A DNA stretch of 32,409 nucleotides from SVTX01 sp045638125 (GCA_045638125.1 JAZUAS010000134.1:1-32409), one strand, 5' to 3'; numbered from the stretch's first letter, positions 24,816 through 32,409 are shown. A program made the numbers and translations. The notes: generated by a model from the sequence alone, not told the origin.

Positions 24816-25361
24816 ATGACTTGGGATGAGCTTAAGACGGCGTGTGCCGAATGCGATAAATGTGAGCTTTGCAAAACGAGAACCAACTGCGTTTTTGGCG
24901 TTGGAAACGAGAACGCCGACATACTTTTCGTGGGCGAAGCCCCAGGTGAGCAGGAGGATCTTTCGGGAACTCCATTCGTCGGTCGCGCGGGTCAGCTGCT
25001 CGACAAATTCCTTTGTGCGGTTGATATAAAGCGTGAGGACGTCTACATAGCCAACATTCTCAAATGCCGTCCTCCCAAAAATCGCGATCCCCTCCCCGCA
25101 GAGGAGGATGCTTGTATCGGTTACCTCAGAGAGCAGGTGGCCCTCATCAACCCCAAGGTTATCGTCTGTCTCGGAAGAATTTCGGCTATGAGACTTATCA
25201 AGCCCGATTTCAAGATAACCCAAGAGCACGGTCAGTGGTTCAAAAAGGGCAATTATTTGATGACTGCCGTTTACCATCCCGCGGCGCTTCTCCGAGATCC
25301 CCGAAAAAAAGAGGATATGCTTGAGGACATGAAAAAGATAAAGGAAAAGATTTCCGAGTAA
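24816..25361 (+). CDS. Family 4 (UDGa) uracil-DNA glycosylase, iron-sulfur type
   Basis: Removes uracil from DNA at the first step of base excision repair. The 181 residues contain the four cluster cysteines of UDGa at C13, C16, C84 and C100. Motif 1 is GEAPGEQED (40-48), with GRAGQLLD following, and the C-terminal motif is YHPAALLR (153-160). NILKCRPPKNRDP is characteristic of the family. AAAGGACGG precedes the ATG. The next gene, an AEC transporter, starts 20 bases after the stop on the same strand; a functional link between the two is not obvious. Confidence 0.95.
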   Translation: MTWDELKTACAECDKCELCKTRTNCVFGVGNENADILFVGEAPGEQEDLSGTPFVGRAGQLLDKFLCAVDIKREDVYIANILKCRPPKNRDPLPAEEDACIGYLREQVALINPKVIVCLGRISAMRLIKPDFKITQEHGQWFKKGNYLMTAVYHPAALLRDPRKKEDMLEDMKKIKEKISE

Positions 25362-25381
25362 TAATATAGGAACACAAAAAA

Positions 25382-26362
25382 ATGAATTTCGACAGACTTT
25401 ATATAGTCGTCGCTACCCTTTTCATCCTTTTGGCGGTAGGATTTCTCTGCCGCAAGGTGGGAATTATCGACGACATAGCTTCTAAAAAGCTTTCAAAGCT
25501 CATACTTTCGGTTGGACAGCCCGCAATGCTTATCGGCTCGCTGGCAAGCGCGGAATATACCGAGGAAAACCTGAATACAGCACTTATAATGCTGGGATTA
25601 GGATTCGTATTTCACGCGTTTCTTGCCATTCTTGCCTTCATTTTTGCCCTGCCCCTCAAAAACAAGAAAAATCTTGATGAGCAAAAACTCTCAGAATTTG
25701 GCTTTATGTTTGCAAACTGCGCCTTTATCGGATTTCCTATCTTCGAGGCGCTTCTTCCGGGTAAAGGTCAATTTATGGCGTCATTCCTCTGCGTCAGCTT
25801 CAACATCCTGCTCTGGACCTGGGGTCTTGTCATTACGGGACGCGGCAGAAATGACATCAAGCTGACCGTGAAAAAAGCCTTAATCAATTTTGGCACTATT
25901 CCCTGCCTTATCGGATTTGTATTCTTCCTCTTAAAGGGACCTGCGGTTGGCTTTGAACTTCCCGAATTTATAAGTAGCTCACTGCAGTACCTTACCAATC
26001 TCTGTACCCCTATCTCGGTACTTGTCACGGGAGCGTTGATTGCCACCCAAAGTCCCAAAAAGATATTTTTGAACTGGAAGCTGTATTACTTCAACGTTGT
26101 AAAGCTCATCGTTTTCCCCTTGTTGCTGTGCTTACTTTCAAAGCTCTTGCTTTCAATCATTCCCGTTGACGGACTTGAAATATACGCAATATTCGTTACC
26201 GCCGCCGCGGCTCTTCCCACGGCAAGCTCGGTAACCATGATGGCAGAAAACTACGGGCTTGATTCTGGATATTCCTCACTGACCGTCGGTATTTCGTCCG
26301 TTCTGTCGGTGCTGACTATCCCCCTCACTATGATGATAGCGCAGTTGATATTTGCTCTTTAA
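25382..26362 (+). CDS. AEC family transporter
   Basis: Integral membrane carrier of 326 residues from the auxin efflux carrier family; bacterial members often move malate, other carboxylates or small organic compounds. About ten hydrophobic segments form two five-helix halves. FANCAFIGFPIFEALL in the first half and ALPTASSVTMMAENYG in the second are the family's conserved helix-break regions. TAGGA lies about 11 bases before the ATG. It is probably co-transcribed with the glycosylase and ends at a strong terminator. The substrate is unknown. Confidence 0.93.
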   Translation: MNFDRLYIVVATLFILLAVGFLCRKVGIIDDIASKKLSKLILSVGQPAMLIGSLASAEYTEENLNTALIMLGLGFVFHAFLAILAFIFALPLKNKKNLDEQKLSEFGFMFANCAFIGFPIFEALLPGKGQFMASFLCVSFNILLWTWGLVITGRGRNDIKLTVKKALINFGTIPCLIGFVFFLLKGPAVGFELPEFISSSLQYLTNLCTPISVLVTGALIATQSPKKIFLNWKLYYFNVVKLIVFPLLLCLLSKLLLSIIPVDGLEIYAIFVTAAAALPTASSVTMMAENYGLDSGYSSLTVGISSVLSVLTIPLTMMIAQLIFAL

Positions 26363-26367
26363 TAAAC

Positions 26368-26401
26368 AAAAATGAGAATTGCCTCGGCAATTCTCATTTT
26401 T
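26368..26401. terminator. Bidirectional intrinsic terminator between AEC and divIC genes
   Basis: A 15-16-pair stem (26368-26383 with 26386-26401) has core TGAGAATTGCC/GGCAATTCTCA and T-runs on both strands. Its right arm overlaps the stop codon of the minus-strand divIC-like gene. Confidence 0.9.
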
Positions 26402-26720
26402 TATCGTTTGTATCGTTATAATAAACTATTTCTCCGGGAAGATTCAGTCCCAGCTTTTCGCGAGCCATGCGAATTATGTAATCTCTGTCTACGGGATGAT
26501 CGACCAGATATTTCAGCTCCTCTATCTCGGTGGCAAGAGCCTCCTTCCGCTGCTCAAGAACCTGCTTTTCGCGTTGCAGCTCACTGTATCTCATTACTCC
26601 CGTGGCGAAAAGTCCGATAGAGGATACGATTAAAAGCGAAAGGGCTACTCTGAGAAGAACTTTTGCGTAGGGCGTGGCAAATCCGCGTTTTATTGACTTT
26701 TCCAGATTTTTTTCGGTCAT
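26394..26720 (-). CDS. divIC: Septum formation initiator protein (DivIC/FtsB family)
   Basis: Bitopic divisome protein. One transmembrane helix (about 22-42 of the 108 residues counted from the ATG at 26720) is followed by a coiled coil (YSELQREKQVLEQRKEALATEIEELK) and the family's VDRDYIIRMAREKLGL. The 26720 start lies 11 bases after the yabQ stop but has a poor ribosome binding site. An ATG at 26795 has a strong AGGAAGG and would add 25 residues, overlapping yabQ by 65 bases. Both are open. The yabP-yabQ-divIC order matches Bacillus. Confidence 0.88.
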   Translation of the reverse strand: MTEKNLEKSIKRGFATPYAKVLLRVALSLLIVSSIGLFATGVMRYSELQREKQVLEQRKEALATEIEELKYLVDHPVDRDYIIRMAREKLGLNLPGEIVYYNDTNDKK

Positions 26721-26730
26721 AAGGTGCTCA

Positions 26731-27363
26731 TCATTTGCTTCTTGAGCCGAAGCTGACACGCCCATCGCGTCTATATCCCGTCTTTCCGTCGACATACACG
26801 AATCCTTCCTTTCCGCATCCCACCGGGCAAGGCTCATCCTCACTTTCCTCTGCGTTCTGCTTTTCTTCCCTTTTCTCTTTTCTGTCTTCTATTATTTTAT
26901 CAATTATTTTTCCTATTGTCAAGTGGTAGAGCAAAATAATACCGCCAAACGTCTTTTTTATCGGCTTCCGCATCAATATTACAAAGCGCCAAATCAGTTT
27001 TTTAAAAAACGAGATCAGCTTGCGATTCAAATTCAGTATAAGTCTGCCCAAAGTGAAATAATAGAGCAAAAATCCCCCCATCATTCCGGTAAAGGTCATG
27101 CCCCTAAAAACTCCGCCGCTGGAGTACATAAGAAGTATCGCCGCGCATCCGGCACATACCCAGAAAAGCAGATCCGTAATAAGAGTCACCGTGTAGATTA
27201 GAACACTTCGCCCGGTAGAGCACTTTTCTTCACACTTGTCATATCTTACTCCGCAAAGCATTCTGAACGCCCTTATAACGTCATAAATTCCACCAAAAGC
27301 CGCGCCGCACAAAATCGAACAAAAAAGAAGCTCGGCAAGCTCGCCCTGTGAAAAATTAATCAT
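26731..27363 (-). CDS. yabQ: Spore cortex biosynthesis protein YabQ
   Basis: Membrane protein needed for spore cortex formation in Bacillus. The 210 residues have four or five N-terminal helices; QGELAELLFCSILCGAAFGGIYDVIRAFRML is split here between an acidic start and the FGGIYDVIRAFR family motif. A basic charged tail follows, ending in two consecutive TGA codons. I chose the ATG at 27363 (TAGGA 4-5 bases before), which overlaps the yabP stop by 8 bases; the longer frame uses a TTG without support. In Bacillus it is made in the mother cell under sigma E, so mother-cell expression is expected here as well (inference). Confidence 0.9.
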   Translation of the reverse strand: MINFSQGELAELLFCSILCGAAFGGIYDVIRAFRMLCGVRYDKCEEKCSTGRSVLIYTVTLITDLLFWVCAGCAAILLMYSSGGVFRGMTFTGMMGGFLLYYFTLGRLILNLNRKLISFFKKLIWRFVILMRKPIKKTFGGIILLYHLTIGKIIDKIIEDRKEKREEKQNAEESEDEPCPVGCGKEGFVYVDGKTGYRRDGRVSFGSRSK

Positions 27364-27631
27364 TTTTCCTACCGAAGAGTCCTCTCTTTTGCTTGGGACG
27401 ATCCTCAAAATAATACACTCCGTTGATCCTGCCCTCCACCGTCACCTTACCGTCGGTAATATTCAACACGGTTATATGTAGCCCCTCGCCCTCTACCGCC
27501 ATGTTGCCGCAAAGTGTGTCCATCACCACCCCGCGGTCGTCAAAGCTGACAACGTCGCTTACTCCACTGATCTCTATGCCCTCTCTGCCTCTGGAGGAAA
27601 AGGCATGGGCAGATGCTCCCACATCGTTCAT
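27356..27631 (-). CDS. yabP: Sporulation protein YabP
   Basis: Small (91 residue) protein of the YabP/YqfC family, needed with YabQ for sporulation in Bacillus. It is all-beta in character, with GIEISGVSDVVSFDDRGVV, MDTLCGNMAVEG and LNITDGKVTVEGRINGVYY. I chose the ATG at 27631, behind a perfect GGAGGTG at 6 bases; the longer frame lies inside the hairpin that covers that site. Its stop overlaps yabQ by 8 bases. Confidence 0.92.
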   Translation of the reverse strand: MNDVGASAHAFSSRGREGIEISGVSDVVSFDDRGVVMDTLCGNMAVEGEGLHITVLNITDGKVTVEGRINGVYYFEDRPKQKRGLFGRKND

Positions 27632-27675
27632 AAAAAACACCTCCGCACATATCTTTGTACAATATATGCGGAGGT
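27632..27675 (-). promoter_or_regulatory. Hairpin plus T-tract covering the yabP ribosome binding site
   Basis: On the minus strand ACCTCCGCA (27667-27675) can pair with TGCGGAGGT (27639-27647). The second arm contains the yabP Shine-Dalgarno sequence and is followed by six T residues (27632-27637). The same structure is therefore a plausible attenuator between rqcP and yabP and a block on yabP translation. Confidence 0.65.
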
Positions 27676-27683
27676 TTCTCCGA

Positions 27684-27926
27684 TTATTCAATTACTTCAT
27701 AAAGCGAAGCCGCATCGGCTTTGGCGGCATGCTCCCTTACGTCAAGAACCTTGACCTTAAGAGTTCTCTGTCCAAAGCTTACCTCGATAACGTCACCCTC
27801 CTTAACGTCATAAGACGCCTTGGCGGCTCTGCCGTTGACCGTGACGTGCTCTGCATCGCAGGCATCGTTGGCAACCGTTCGCCTCTTGATAATTCTTGAA
27901 ACTTTCAGATATTTGTCAAGTCGCAT
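27684..27926 (-). CDS. rqcP: RNA-binding S4 domain protein RqcP (YabO)
   Basis: The 80 residues form a single S4 domain: MRLDKYLKVSRIIKRRTVANDACDA-type start, then VTVNGRAAKASYDVKEGD and VIEVSFGQRTLKVKVLDV. In Bacillus RqcP binds stalled 50S subunits and helps RqcH add C-terminal alanine tails in ribosome quality control. Neighbours mazG, yabP, yabQ and divIC match the Bacillus yabO locus. It starts exactly at the HU gene stop. Confidence 0.94.
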   Translation of the reverse strand: MRLDKYLKVSRIIKRRTVANDACDAEHVTVNGRAAKASYDVKEGDVIEVSFGQRTLKVKVLDVREHAAKADAASLYEVIE

Positions 27927-28204
27927 TAGCCGTTAACTTTGTCCTTAAGAGCAGAACCTGCGCTGAAAGCAACGTACTTGGAAGCGGGGATAGCAACTGC
28001 CTCACCGGTCTTGGGGTTTCTACCGGTTCTTGCTGCGCGCTCCTTAACTTCAAAGCCACCAAAGCCGGTGATCTTTACGTCTTCGCCTGCTGCGAGAGCG
28101 TCTGCGATTGCATCGAGAACAGCATTAACTGCCTCTGCTGCCTGCTTCTTTGTCAAACCTGCTGCCTTTGCTGCAACCGCTTCTGTAAGCTGTAACTTGT
28201 TCAT
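27926..28204 (-). CDS. hup: HU family DNA-binding protein
   Basis: Nucleoid protein of 92 residues that bends and compacts DNA. It has the N-terminal helical dimerisation part (MNKLQLTEAVAAKAAGLTKK) and GFGGFEVKERAARTGRNPKT, the saddle and start of the DNA-binding arm, ending in KYVAFSAGSALKDKVN. The ATG at 28204 follows AGAGG at 9 bases; the longer frame is upstream leader. Its own strong promoter makes it the first gene of hup-rqcP-yabP-yabQ-divIC. The terminator-like hairpin before yabP may restrict high HU transcription from entering the sporulation genes. Confidence 0.96.
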   Translation of the reverse strand: MNKLQLTEAVAAKAAGLTKKQAAEAVNAVLDAIADALAAGEDVKITGFGGFEVKERAARTGRNPKTGEAVAIPASKYVAFSAGSALKDKVNG

Positions 28205-28299
28205 AATTTTGAACCTCTTTTCATTTTTTATTTTCCGCCGAATACCCTTGATGTACAAAATGACCATTCAAAAGTGTATTCAAGCTTATTGTTTAGTTA

Positions 28300-28328
28300 A
28301 TTATAACATATATAAATAGGTTTTGCAA
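28300..28328 (-). promoter_or_regulatory. Promoter of hup-rqcP-yabP-yabQ-divIC
   Basis: Minus strand TTGCAA (28323-28328), a 17-base spacer and TATAAT (28300-28305), with TGT just before it (extended -10). A leader of about 90 bases precedes the HU start. Confidence 0.8.
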
Positions 28329-28389
28329 GGTTTTTTTCAAAGAAATAACTAAAATTTTGAATTTTTCACATTTTCAACAAAAAACACCA

Positions 28390-29220
28390 TTATTTTTTGT
28401 GCTTTATGTTATCCCAAACTGCGTCAAGCTCGGTCATAGTAAGCTCTTCAACTCTTTTTCCCTGCTCTGTAACGTAATTTTCGACCTTTTCAAAGCGATC
28501 TATAAACTTGTTGGTAGCATTTGTTAAGGCAAGCTCGGAGTCGGTCTTCGCCTTTCTCGCAAGACTTGTAACCGTAAGAAGCAGGTCTCCTATTTCCTCA
28601 TCAACGTCACGCTGATCTCCATTCTTCATAGCTTCCCTAACCTCCTCAATCTCCTCGTAGAGCTTATCAAAGACTGCGTCGGTAGTCTCAAAGTCAAAGA
28701 AGGACGCCTTCTTGCCGACCTTTTGCGCTCTCATAAGTGCAGGAAGCATGGGAGGTATAGCGCGAAGCTTGTGTGTCAGTGTATCACGGTGCTTTTCCTC
28801 GCTCTTTATCTTATCCCAATTTGCCAGCACGTCGTCACTATTATCTATCTTCAGCTCTCCGAAAACGTGAGGATGACGGTGAATGAGCTTGGCGCAGATG
28901 TCATTTGCGACGTCGTAAACGTCAAATCTGCCTTCCTCGCGCTCGATCTGTGCGTGGAATGCCACCTGGAGCAATACGTCTCCCAGCTCCTCGCGAAGCA
29001 ATACGGGATCATCGGTATCTATCGCCTCAATGACCTCGTATGTCTCCTCGATAAAATCCTTGCGTATGCTCTTATGGGTCTGCTCCCTATCCCAAGGACA
29101 TCCGCCCTCACCTCGAAGAAGCCCTATCACCAGCACAAGGTCGTCAAAACCGTAGTGATCCTTTTGGGTAAGATAATCCACCTTTTCTTTTCTTTCAGCC
29201 GCAGTAAACTGTTTTTCCAT
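28390..29220 (-). CDS. mazG: Nucleoside triphosphate pyrophosphohydrolase MazG
   Basis: Hydrolyses NTPs and dNTPs to monophosphates and pyrophosphate, cleaning the pool of altered nucleotides. The 276 residues hold two MazG domains. The first (about 25-130) has CPWDREQTHKSIRKDFIEE and EELGDVLLQVAFHAQ; the second (about 160-265) has LYEEIEEVREAMK and DEEIGDLLLTVTSLAR. The ExxE/ExxD metal motifs are intact in both. Bacillus YabN also carries an N-terminal methylase domain that is absent here. No clear terminator follows, so some transcription may run into hup. Confidence 0.95.
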   Translation of the reverse strand: MEKQFTAAERKEKVDYLTQKDHYGFDDLVLVIGLLRGEGGCPWDREQTHKSIRKDFIEETYEVIEAIDTDDPVLLREELGDVLLQVAFHAQIEREEGRFDVYDVANDICAKLIHRHPHVFGELKIDNSDDVLANWDKIKSEEKHRDTLTHKLRAIPPMLPALMRAQKVGKKASFFDFETTDAVFDKLYEEIEEVREAMKNGDQRDVDEEIGDLLLTVTSLARKAKTDSELALTNATNKFIDRFEKVENYVTEQGKRVEELTMTELDAVWDNIKHKK

Positions 29221-29244
29221 TTTTTCATCCTTTACATTATATAT

Positions 29245-30837
29245 CTATTTGATTTTTTCGTATACAGAACCAATTATGGGAAGTCTGTCTATATCGTCTC
29301 GGCTTACCGCACCGGTAACCAGTGAAGCAACAAAATATAAAATCGCCGCAAAAGCGATAGCTCCCATGGTAGGAAACGAGCCTTCTCCAATTTTTGAGCA
29401 CAAAATGTTAAAAGCAAGCTTTGCCACCGACACCGATACCAGCGCCGACGAAAATGGACGCCAAAACACGCGTGAAACGTTTGGTGCTTCGGGGACACAT
29501 CTGCCGATAAAATAAAAATTGATAGCATTTATCAAAAAATCGCAGACAAATGTGCTTATCGGTGCGCCAAGCAGACCGATCCTCGCATCTCCTATCAAAA
29601 AAAACGCAATTATAATTTTTAAAGCAGACCCTGCCACCATAGAAATAATAGGAATTGTCGGCTTTCGGTATGCCTGCAAAACGGCATTTCCCACGGTTAT
29701 AAGGCAGGACGACGTTACCGATAGGCTGAGTATCGTAAGCAGCGGAGCGGCAACACCGATCGCGGCGTCCTCGCCCGAAAATATCAGTTGCAATATCGGC
29801 CTTGAAAATAGTGCAAGACCGACAGTGATCGGCATCGATATAATAGCCGTACATCTTAAAGCTTCCTCGACAGCTCTCGTCTGCCCCTCACGGTCTCCCA
29901 TCGCCACCGCCCTTGACAAGGACGGTATAAGCGGCATAGCCACCGAGGTAATGAGTGCAGGCGCCAAAGAAAACATCGGGAGTGCCAAGGTAGTATAATT
30001 TCCGTAAGCCGCAAAGGCTTCTTCGCTGCTCTGACCAAGATCCTGAAGTCTGCGAAGTATCATTGACATATCAATCACCTTGGTTATACTAATGACCGAT
30101 GAGGAAAGAGTGACGGGAATAGCCGTCTTTAAAAGAGTAGGCAATACCCTCTCTCGGTCACCCACATCAATACTTATCGCACCTTTATCACCAAATTTTT
30201 TCATCAAAATAAGATAAAGAGCCGAGACTGCAGTTCCAAGTGTAAGACCCATCACCGCCATAGCGGCAACGGTCTCGGTGGTTGAGCCAAGGTTAAGCGC
30301 AACAAAGGCAAAGATAAGACCTAATATCAGCTTGCCCAGCGCCTCTATTATCTGTGAGACTGCGGTGGGCGCCATTCTTCCTTTTCCTTGGAAATATCCT
30401 CTGTAAGCACTCGAAACACAGATCAAAAATACCGTCGGTGCAATAGCTAAAATACATTTTGCGGCTCGGTCACTGCCCAAAAACGCTGCAAACGGTCGGG
30501 CAAATGCGAGCATAACAAAGCAGCCTATCGCACCAAGGATCAAAAAGAGTCGCAAAGCAACTCTGAATATTCTTTTCCCACCCTCTTCTGTATCCTTGCA
30601 GGACGATATCATCACCGACATCGCCACAGGCAATCCCGTAGTGGCAACGGTACAGAAAAGCGTGTATATCTCATAAGCGGAATTGAAATATCCCATGCCC
30701 TCGCTCCCCAAGAGCCTGAGCATGGGAATTTTATAGACAAGTCCGATTATTTTTACAATTACTGCGGAAAGCGAAAGCACCATAACTCCCGAAATAAAGC
30801 TATCCCCTTTTTTCGTTCCAATGCTTCTGTTCGCCAC
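29245..30837 (-). CDS. spoVB: Polysaccharide flippase of the MOP superfamily, SpoVB-like
   Basis: About 530 residues with roughly 14 membrane helices. FISGVMVLSLSAVIVKIIGL and KIPMLRLLGSEGMGYFNSAYEIY form the typical N-terminal start of SpoVB/MurJ-like lipid II flippases. YRGYFQGKGRMAPTAVSQIIE is the conserved loop-helix region. In Bacillus, SpoVB supports cortex peptidoglycan synthesis and sits next to mazG (yabM-yabN), the same order as here. The start is unclear: GTG at 30846 adjoins the amidohydrolase stop, while GTG at 30837 has GGGGTG 6 bases upstream and is used here. Confidence 0.9.
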   Translation of the reverse strand: MANRSIGTKKGDSFISGVMVLSLSAVIVKIIGLVYKIPMLRLLGSEGMGYFNSAYEIYTLFCTVATTGLPVAMSVMISSCKDTEEGGKRIFRVALRLFLILGAIGCFVMLAFARPFAAFLGSDRAAKCILAIAPTVFLICVSSAYRGYFQGKGRMAPTAVSQIIEALGKLILGLIFAFVALNLGSTTETVAAMAVMGLTLGTAVSALYLILMKKFGDKGAISIDVGDRERVLPTLLKTAIPVTLSSSVISITKVIDMSMILRRLQDLGQSSEEAFAAYGNYTTLALPMFSLAPALITSVAMPLIPSLSRAVAMGDREGQTRAVEEALRCTAIISMPITVGLALFSRPILQLIFSGEDAAIGVAAPLLTILSLSVTSSCLITVGNAVLQAYRKPTIPIISMVAGSALKIIIAFFLIGDARIGLLGAPISTFVCDFLINAINFYFIGRCVPEAPNVSRVFWRPFSSALVSVSVAKLAFNILCSKIGEGSFPTMGAIAFAAILYFVASLVTGAVSRDDIDRLPIIGSVYEKIK

Positions 30838-30852
30838 CGCACTCACCCCATT

Positions 30853-32142
30853 TTAATCGAAATAGTGAGAGATCACCCTGCGAGCCTCGCTCTTGAGCTT
30901 CTCCTCGTCAATGGTAGTGTATGCGCCTCTATCGTAAAGTATGTTTCCGTCACACATCGTCATAAGGATATTCTCCTCTGTCATTGAGTAGCAGACCGTA
31001 GACTCAAAGTTGTAGGACGGTATATTATTAAACGAACTCATATCAATGAGCAAAAGGTCCGCTCTCTTGCCCATAGCTACATCGCCGCAATCGAATCTAC
31101 CCTGCGCCTTTGCACCGTTTCGGGTTGCTATTTTGATCATATCAGAGGCAAGCGTGACCGAGGGATCAAGGTCGTTGCCCTTATGGATAAGCGCGGCAAA
31201 CTGCATCTCGCGAAGGACGCTGAGGCGATTGTTTGATGCCGCTCCGTCGGTGCCGAGGGTGATATTCACACCTGCATCCTTCATCTTTTTGTAAGGCATA
31301 ACGCCGCTTGCGAGCTTAAGATTGCTAACGGGATTGTGAGCGACGCTAACACCCATTTTAGCCATGATCTCGATATCCTCGTCGTCCACCCAGACGCAGT
31401 GCGCGGCGGTTACGGGAACGTCGAGAACACCGCTTTCAAGGAAAAATTTAGTAGGGGTCATTCCGTGACGCGCGATGCACTCGTCATGCTCCCTCGCCGT
31501 CTCGGAGACGTGAACCTGAAGCCCCGTATTTCTTTCCTTTGCAAGTGCTCCCACGTATCTGCAACACTTTTCCACGTTGGTGTACTCTGCATGAAGCGAC
31601 ATATCTATCTTAATTCTGCCGTCGGCCTTGCCGTTAAGACGGTCGAAAACGTCGATAGATTCTTTGATTCTCGCATCGTTTTCGCAGTCGATATTGGGAT
31701 CAAAGGAAACAATAGAGCGTGAAAGATTTGCCTTTACTCCGCTTTCCTCTACCGCACGTGCGGTTTCATCAAGGAAAAAGTACATATCGGAAAACGAGAC
31801 GGTTCCGTTTCTTATCATCTCGGCAATAGCTACCATAGAGCCGTAATAAACACTCTCGCCGGTCAGCTTGTCCTCGGCGGGGAAAATTCTCTCCTCCAAC
31901 CATCTCTGGAGGGGCAGATCGTCACCGTATCCCCTAAAAAGCGTCATTGCGCTGTGACAATGAGCATTATAGAAAGCAGGAATAACAAGGTTACCATTGC
32001 CTTCTATCTCCTTGTCCACTCTTTCCGTTGGAACGTATTTGCCAATATATGCTATGATTTTGTCCTTAACAAGAATATTTACGGAGGAGTTGTAACCGTA
32101 ATATTCGGGAAGATTCACGTTTTTGAAAAGAATCGTACTCAT
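30853..32142 (-). CDS. Amidohydrolase, MTA/SAH or guanine deaminase-like
   Basis: Metal-dependent TIM-barrel deaminase of 429 residues. The metal ligands are visible: NAHCHSAMTLFRGYGDDLPL (HxH), SLHAEYTN, VTAAHCVWVDDEDI and TLGTDGAASNNRLSVLREM (Asp). LQRWLEERIFPAE is typical of the methylthioadenosine/S-adenosylhomocysteine deaminase group, which makes that the favoured role; other purine or triazine substrates remain possible. I chose the ATG at 32142, with AAGGA 7 bases upstream, over an earlier ATG without one. It sits 6-15 bases before the spoVB-like gene, so the two are probably co-transcribed. Confidence 0.9.
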   Translation of the reverse strand: MSTILFKNVNLPEYYGYNSSVNILVKDKIIAYIGKYVPTERVDKEIEGNGNLVIPAFYNAHCHSAMTLFRGYGDDLPLQRWLEERIFPAEDKLTGESVYYGSMVAIAEMIRNGTVSFSDMYFFLDETARAVEESGVKANLSRSIVSFDPNIDCENDARIKESIDVFDRLNGKADGRIKIDMSLHAEYTNVEKCCRYVGALAKERNTGLQVHVSETAREHDECIARHGMTPTKFFLESGVLDVPVTAAHCVWVDDEDIEIMAKMGVSVAHNPVSNLKLASGVMPYKKMKDAGVNITLGTDGAASNNRLSVLREMQFAALIHKGNDLDPSVTLASDMIKIATRNGAKAQGRFDCGDVAMGKRADLLLIDMSSFNNIPSYNFESTVCYSMTEENILMTMCDGNILYDRGAYTTIDEEKLKSEARRVISHYFD

Positions 32143-32201
32143 TTTAGTGTCCTTTTTCATTTTTTATAAATTGCGATTTAGCGGTGAGTTTTATATGTTC
32201 A

Positions 32202-32315
32202 TTTCTTTTCTGCGGCGAAAAGAAACGAACCAAAGAAACGCCGCAGGGGAGATAGGGGCGGGTCTCACGAATAAAAAAGCAGCAAGCCGCATTTTTATTC
32301 GTCACGACAGCCCCT
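32202..32315. repeat. Inverted-repeat-rich intergenic element
   Basis: The 267 bases after 32142 hold no supported gene. TTTCTTTTC/GAAAAGAAA (32202-32210 with 32217-32225) overlaps CTGCGGCG/CGCCGCAG (32210-32217 with 32239-32246), so only one can form. A third, two-part stem pairs AGGGGC with GCCCCT (32254-32259 with 32310-32315) around ACGAATAAAAA/TTTTTATTCGT (32267-32277 with 32292-32302). A TTCCC-TTC-GGGAA hairpin begins at the window end. It looks like palindromic repeat DNA; a structured leader of the amidohydrolase transcript is a second option. Confidence 0.6.
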
Positions 32316-32409
32316 CCCCCGTGTCCCCCAACCCCATGGGTTAAAAGAGAGAGATTAAAGTTATAGCCTTATTAAACTTTTAAATTCAAAGAAGCTTTCC
32401 CTTCGGGAA

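Noticed and set aside
32123..32344. Short plus-strand open frame at the right end
   Set aside because: It runs through the inverted repeats and antisense to the amidohydrolase start, with no binding site.

Overview
The window looks like part of the chromosome of an endospore-forming, anaerobic gut-type Clostridia (Oscillospirales/Christensenellales-like; this placement is inference). GC content is moderate. Promoters follow the TTGACA-N17-TATAAT pattern and ribosome binding sites are strong AGGAGG types. Gene order follows two classical Firmicutes clusters, and sporulation genes (yabP, yabQ, a spoVB-like flippase) are present. Most genes are on the minus strand, and no phage, transposase, CRISPR array, tRNA or rRNA was seen.

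Region 1 (1-10330, minus): argS (its last codons lie outside the window) has its own promoter. Upstream of it lies the housekeeping cluster nusB, a TsaD/Kae1-like paralogue, xseA, xseB, ispA-type prenyl synthase, DUF212 membrane protein, tlyA, nadK, argR and recN. A perfect-consensus promoter in front of nusB probably starts this unit. The usual dxs gene is missing between ispA and tlyA. A block of four hairpins separates xseA from the TsaD-like gene.

Region 2 (10470-14912): a small plus-strand pair encodes a four-helix membrane protein and an SGNH-like secreted or anchored protein with an altered nucleophile. It converges on a minus-strand YtrA-like operon: a GntR repressor, an ABC ATPase, a permease and a membrane-anchored extracellular protein. 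A perfect palindromic operator sits at the start of that operon.

Region 3 (14943-18802, minus): two tandem paralogous secreted proteins each carry a promoter and a terminator. They share a signal peptide, a two-part ectodomain with a conserved Cys motif, a pentapeptide-repeat linker (15-bp DNA repeats), and a nearly identical Cys-containing hydrophobic C-terminal tail. This is the least explained part of the window.

Region 4 (18884-26401): a TIGR01212-type radical SAM protein, a class Ic-like aspartate aminotransferase, a DinG/XPD-like helicase fused to a PD-(D/E)XK nuclease-like domain, then on the plus strand a MecA-like adaptor, a family 4 uracil-DNA glycosylase and an AEC transporter.

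Region 5 (26368-32409, minus): an amidohydrolase, spoVB-like flippase and mazG, followed by a unit with its own strong promoter: hup (HU), rqcP, yabP, yabQ and divIC. This matches the Bacillus yabM-yabN-yabO-yabP-yabQ-divIC order. A hairpin plus T-tract overlaps the yabP ribosome binding site. The far right end is non-coding and rich in inverted repeats.
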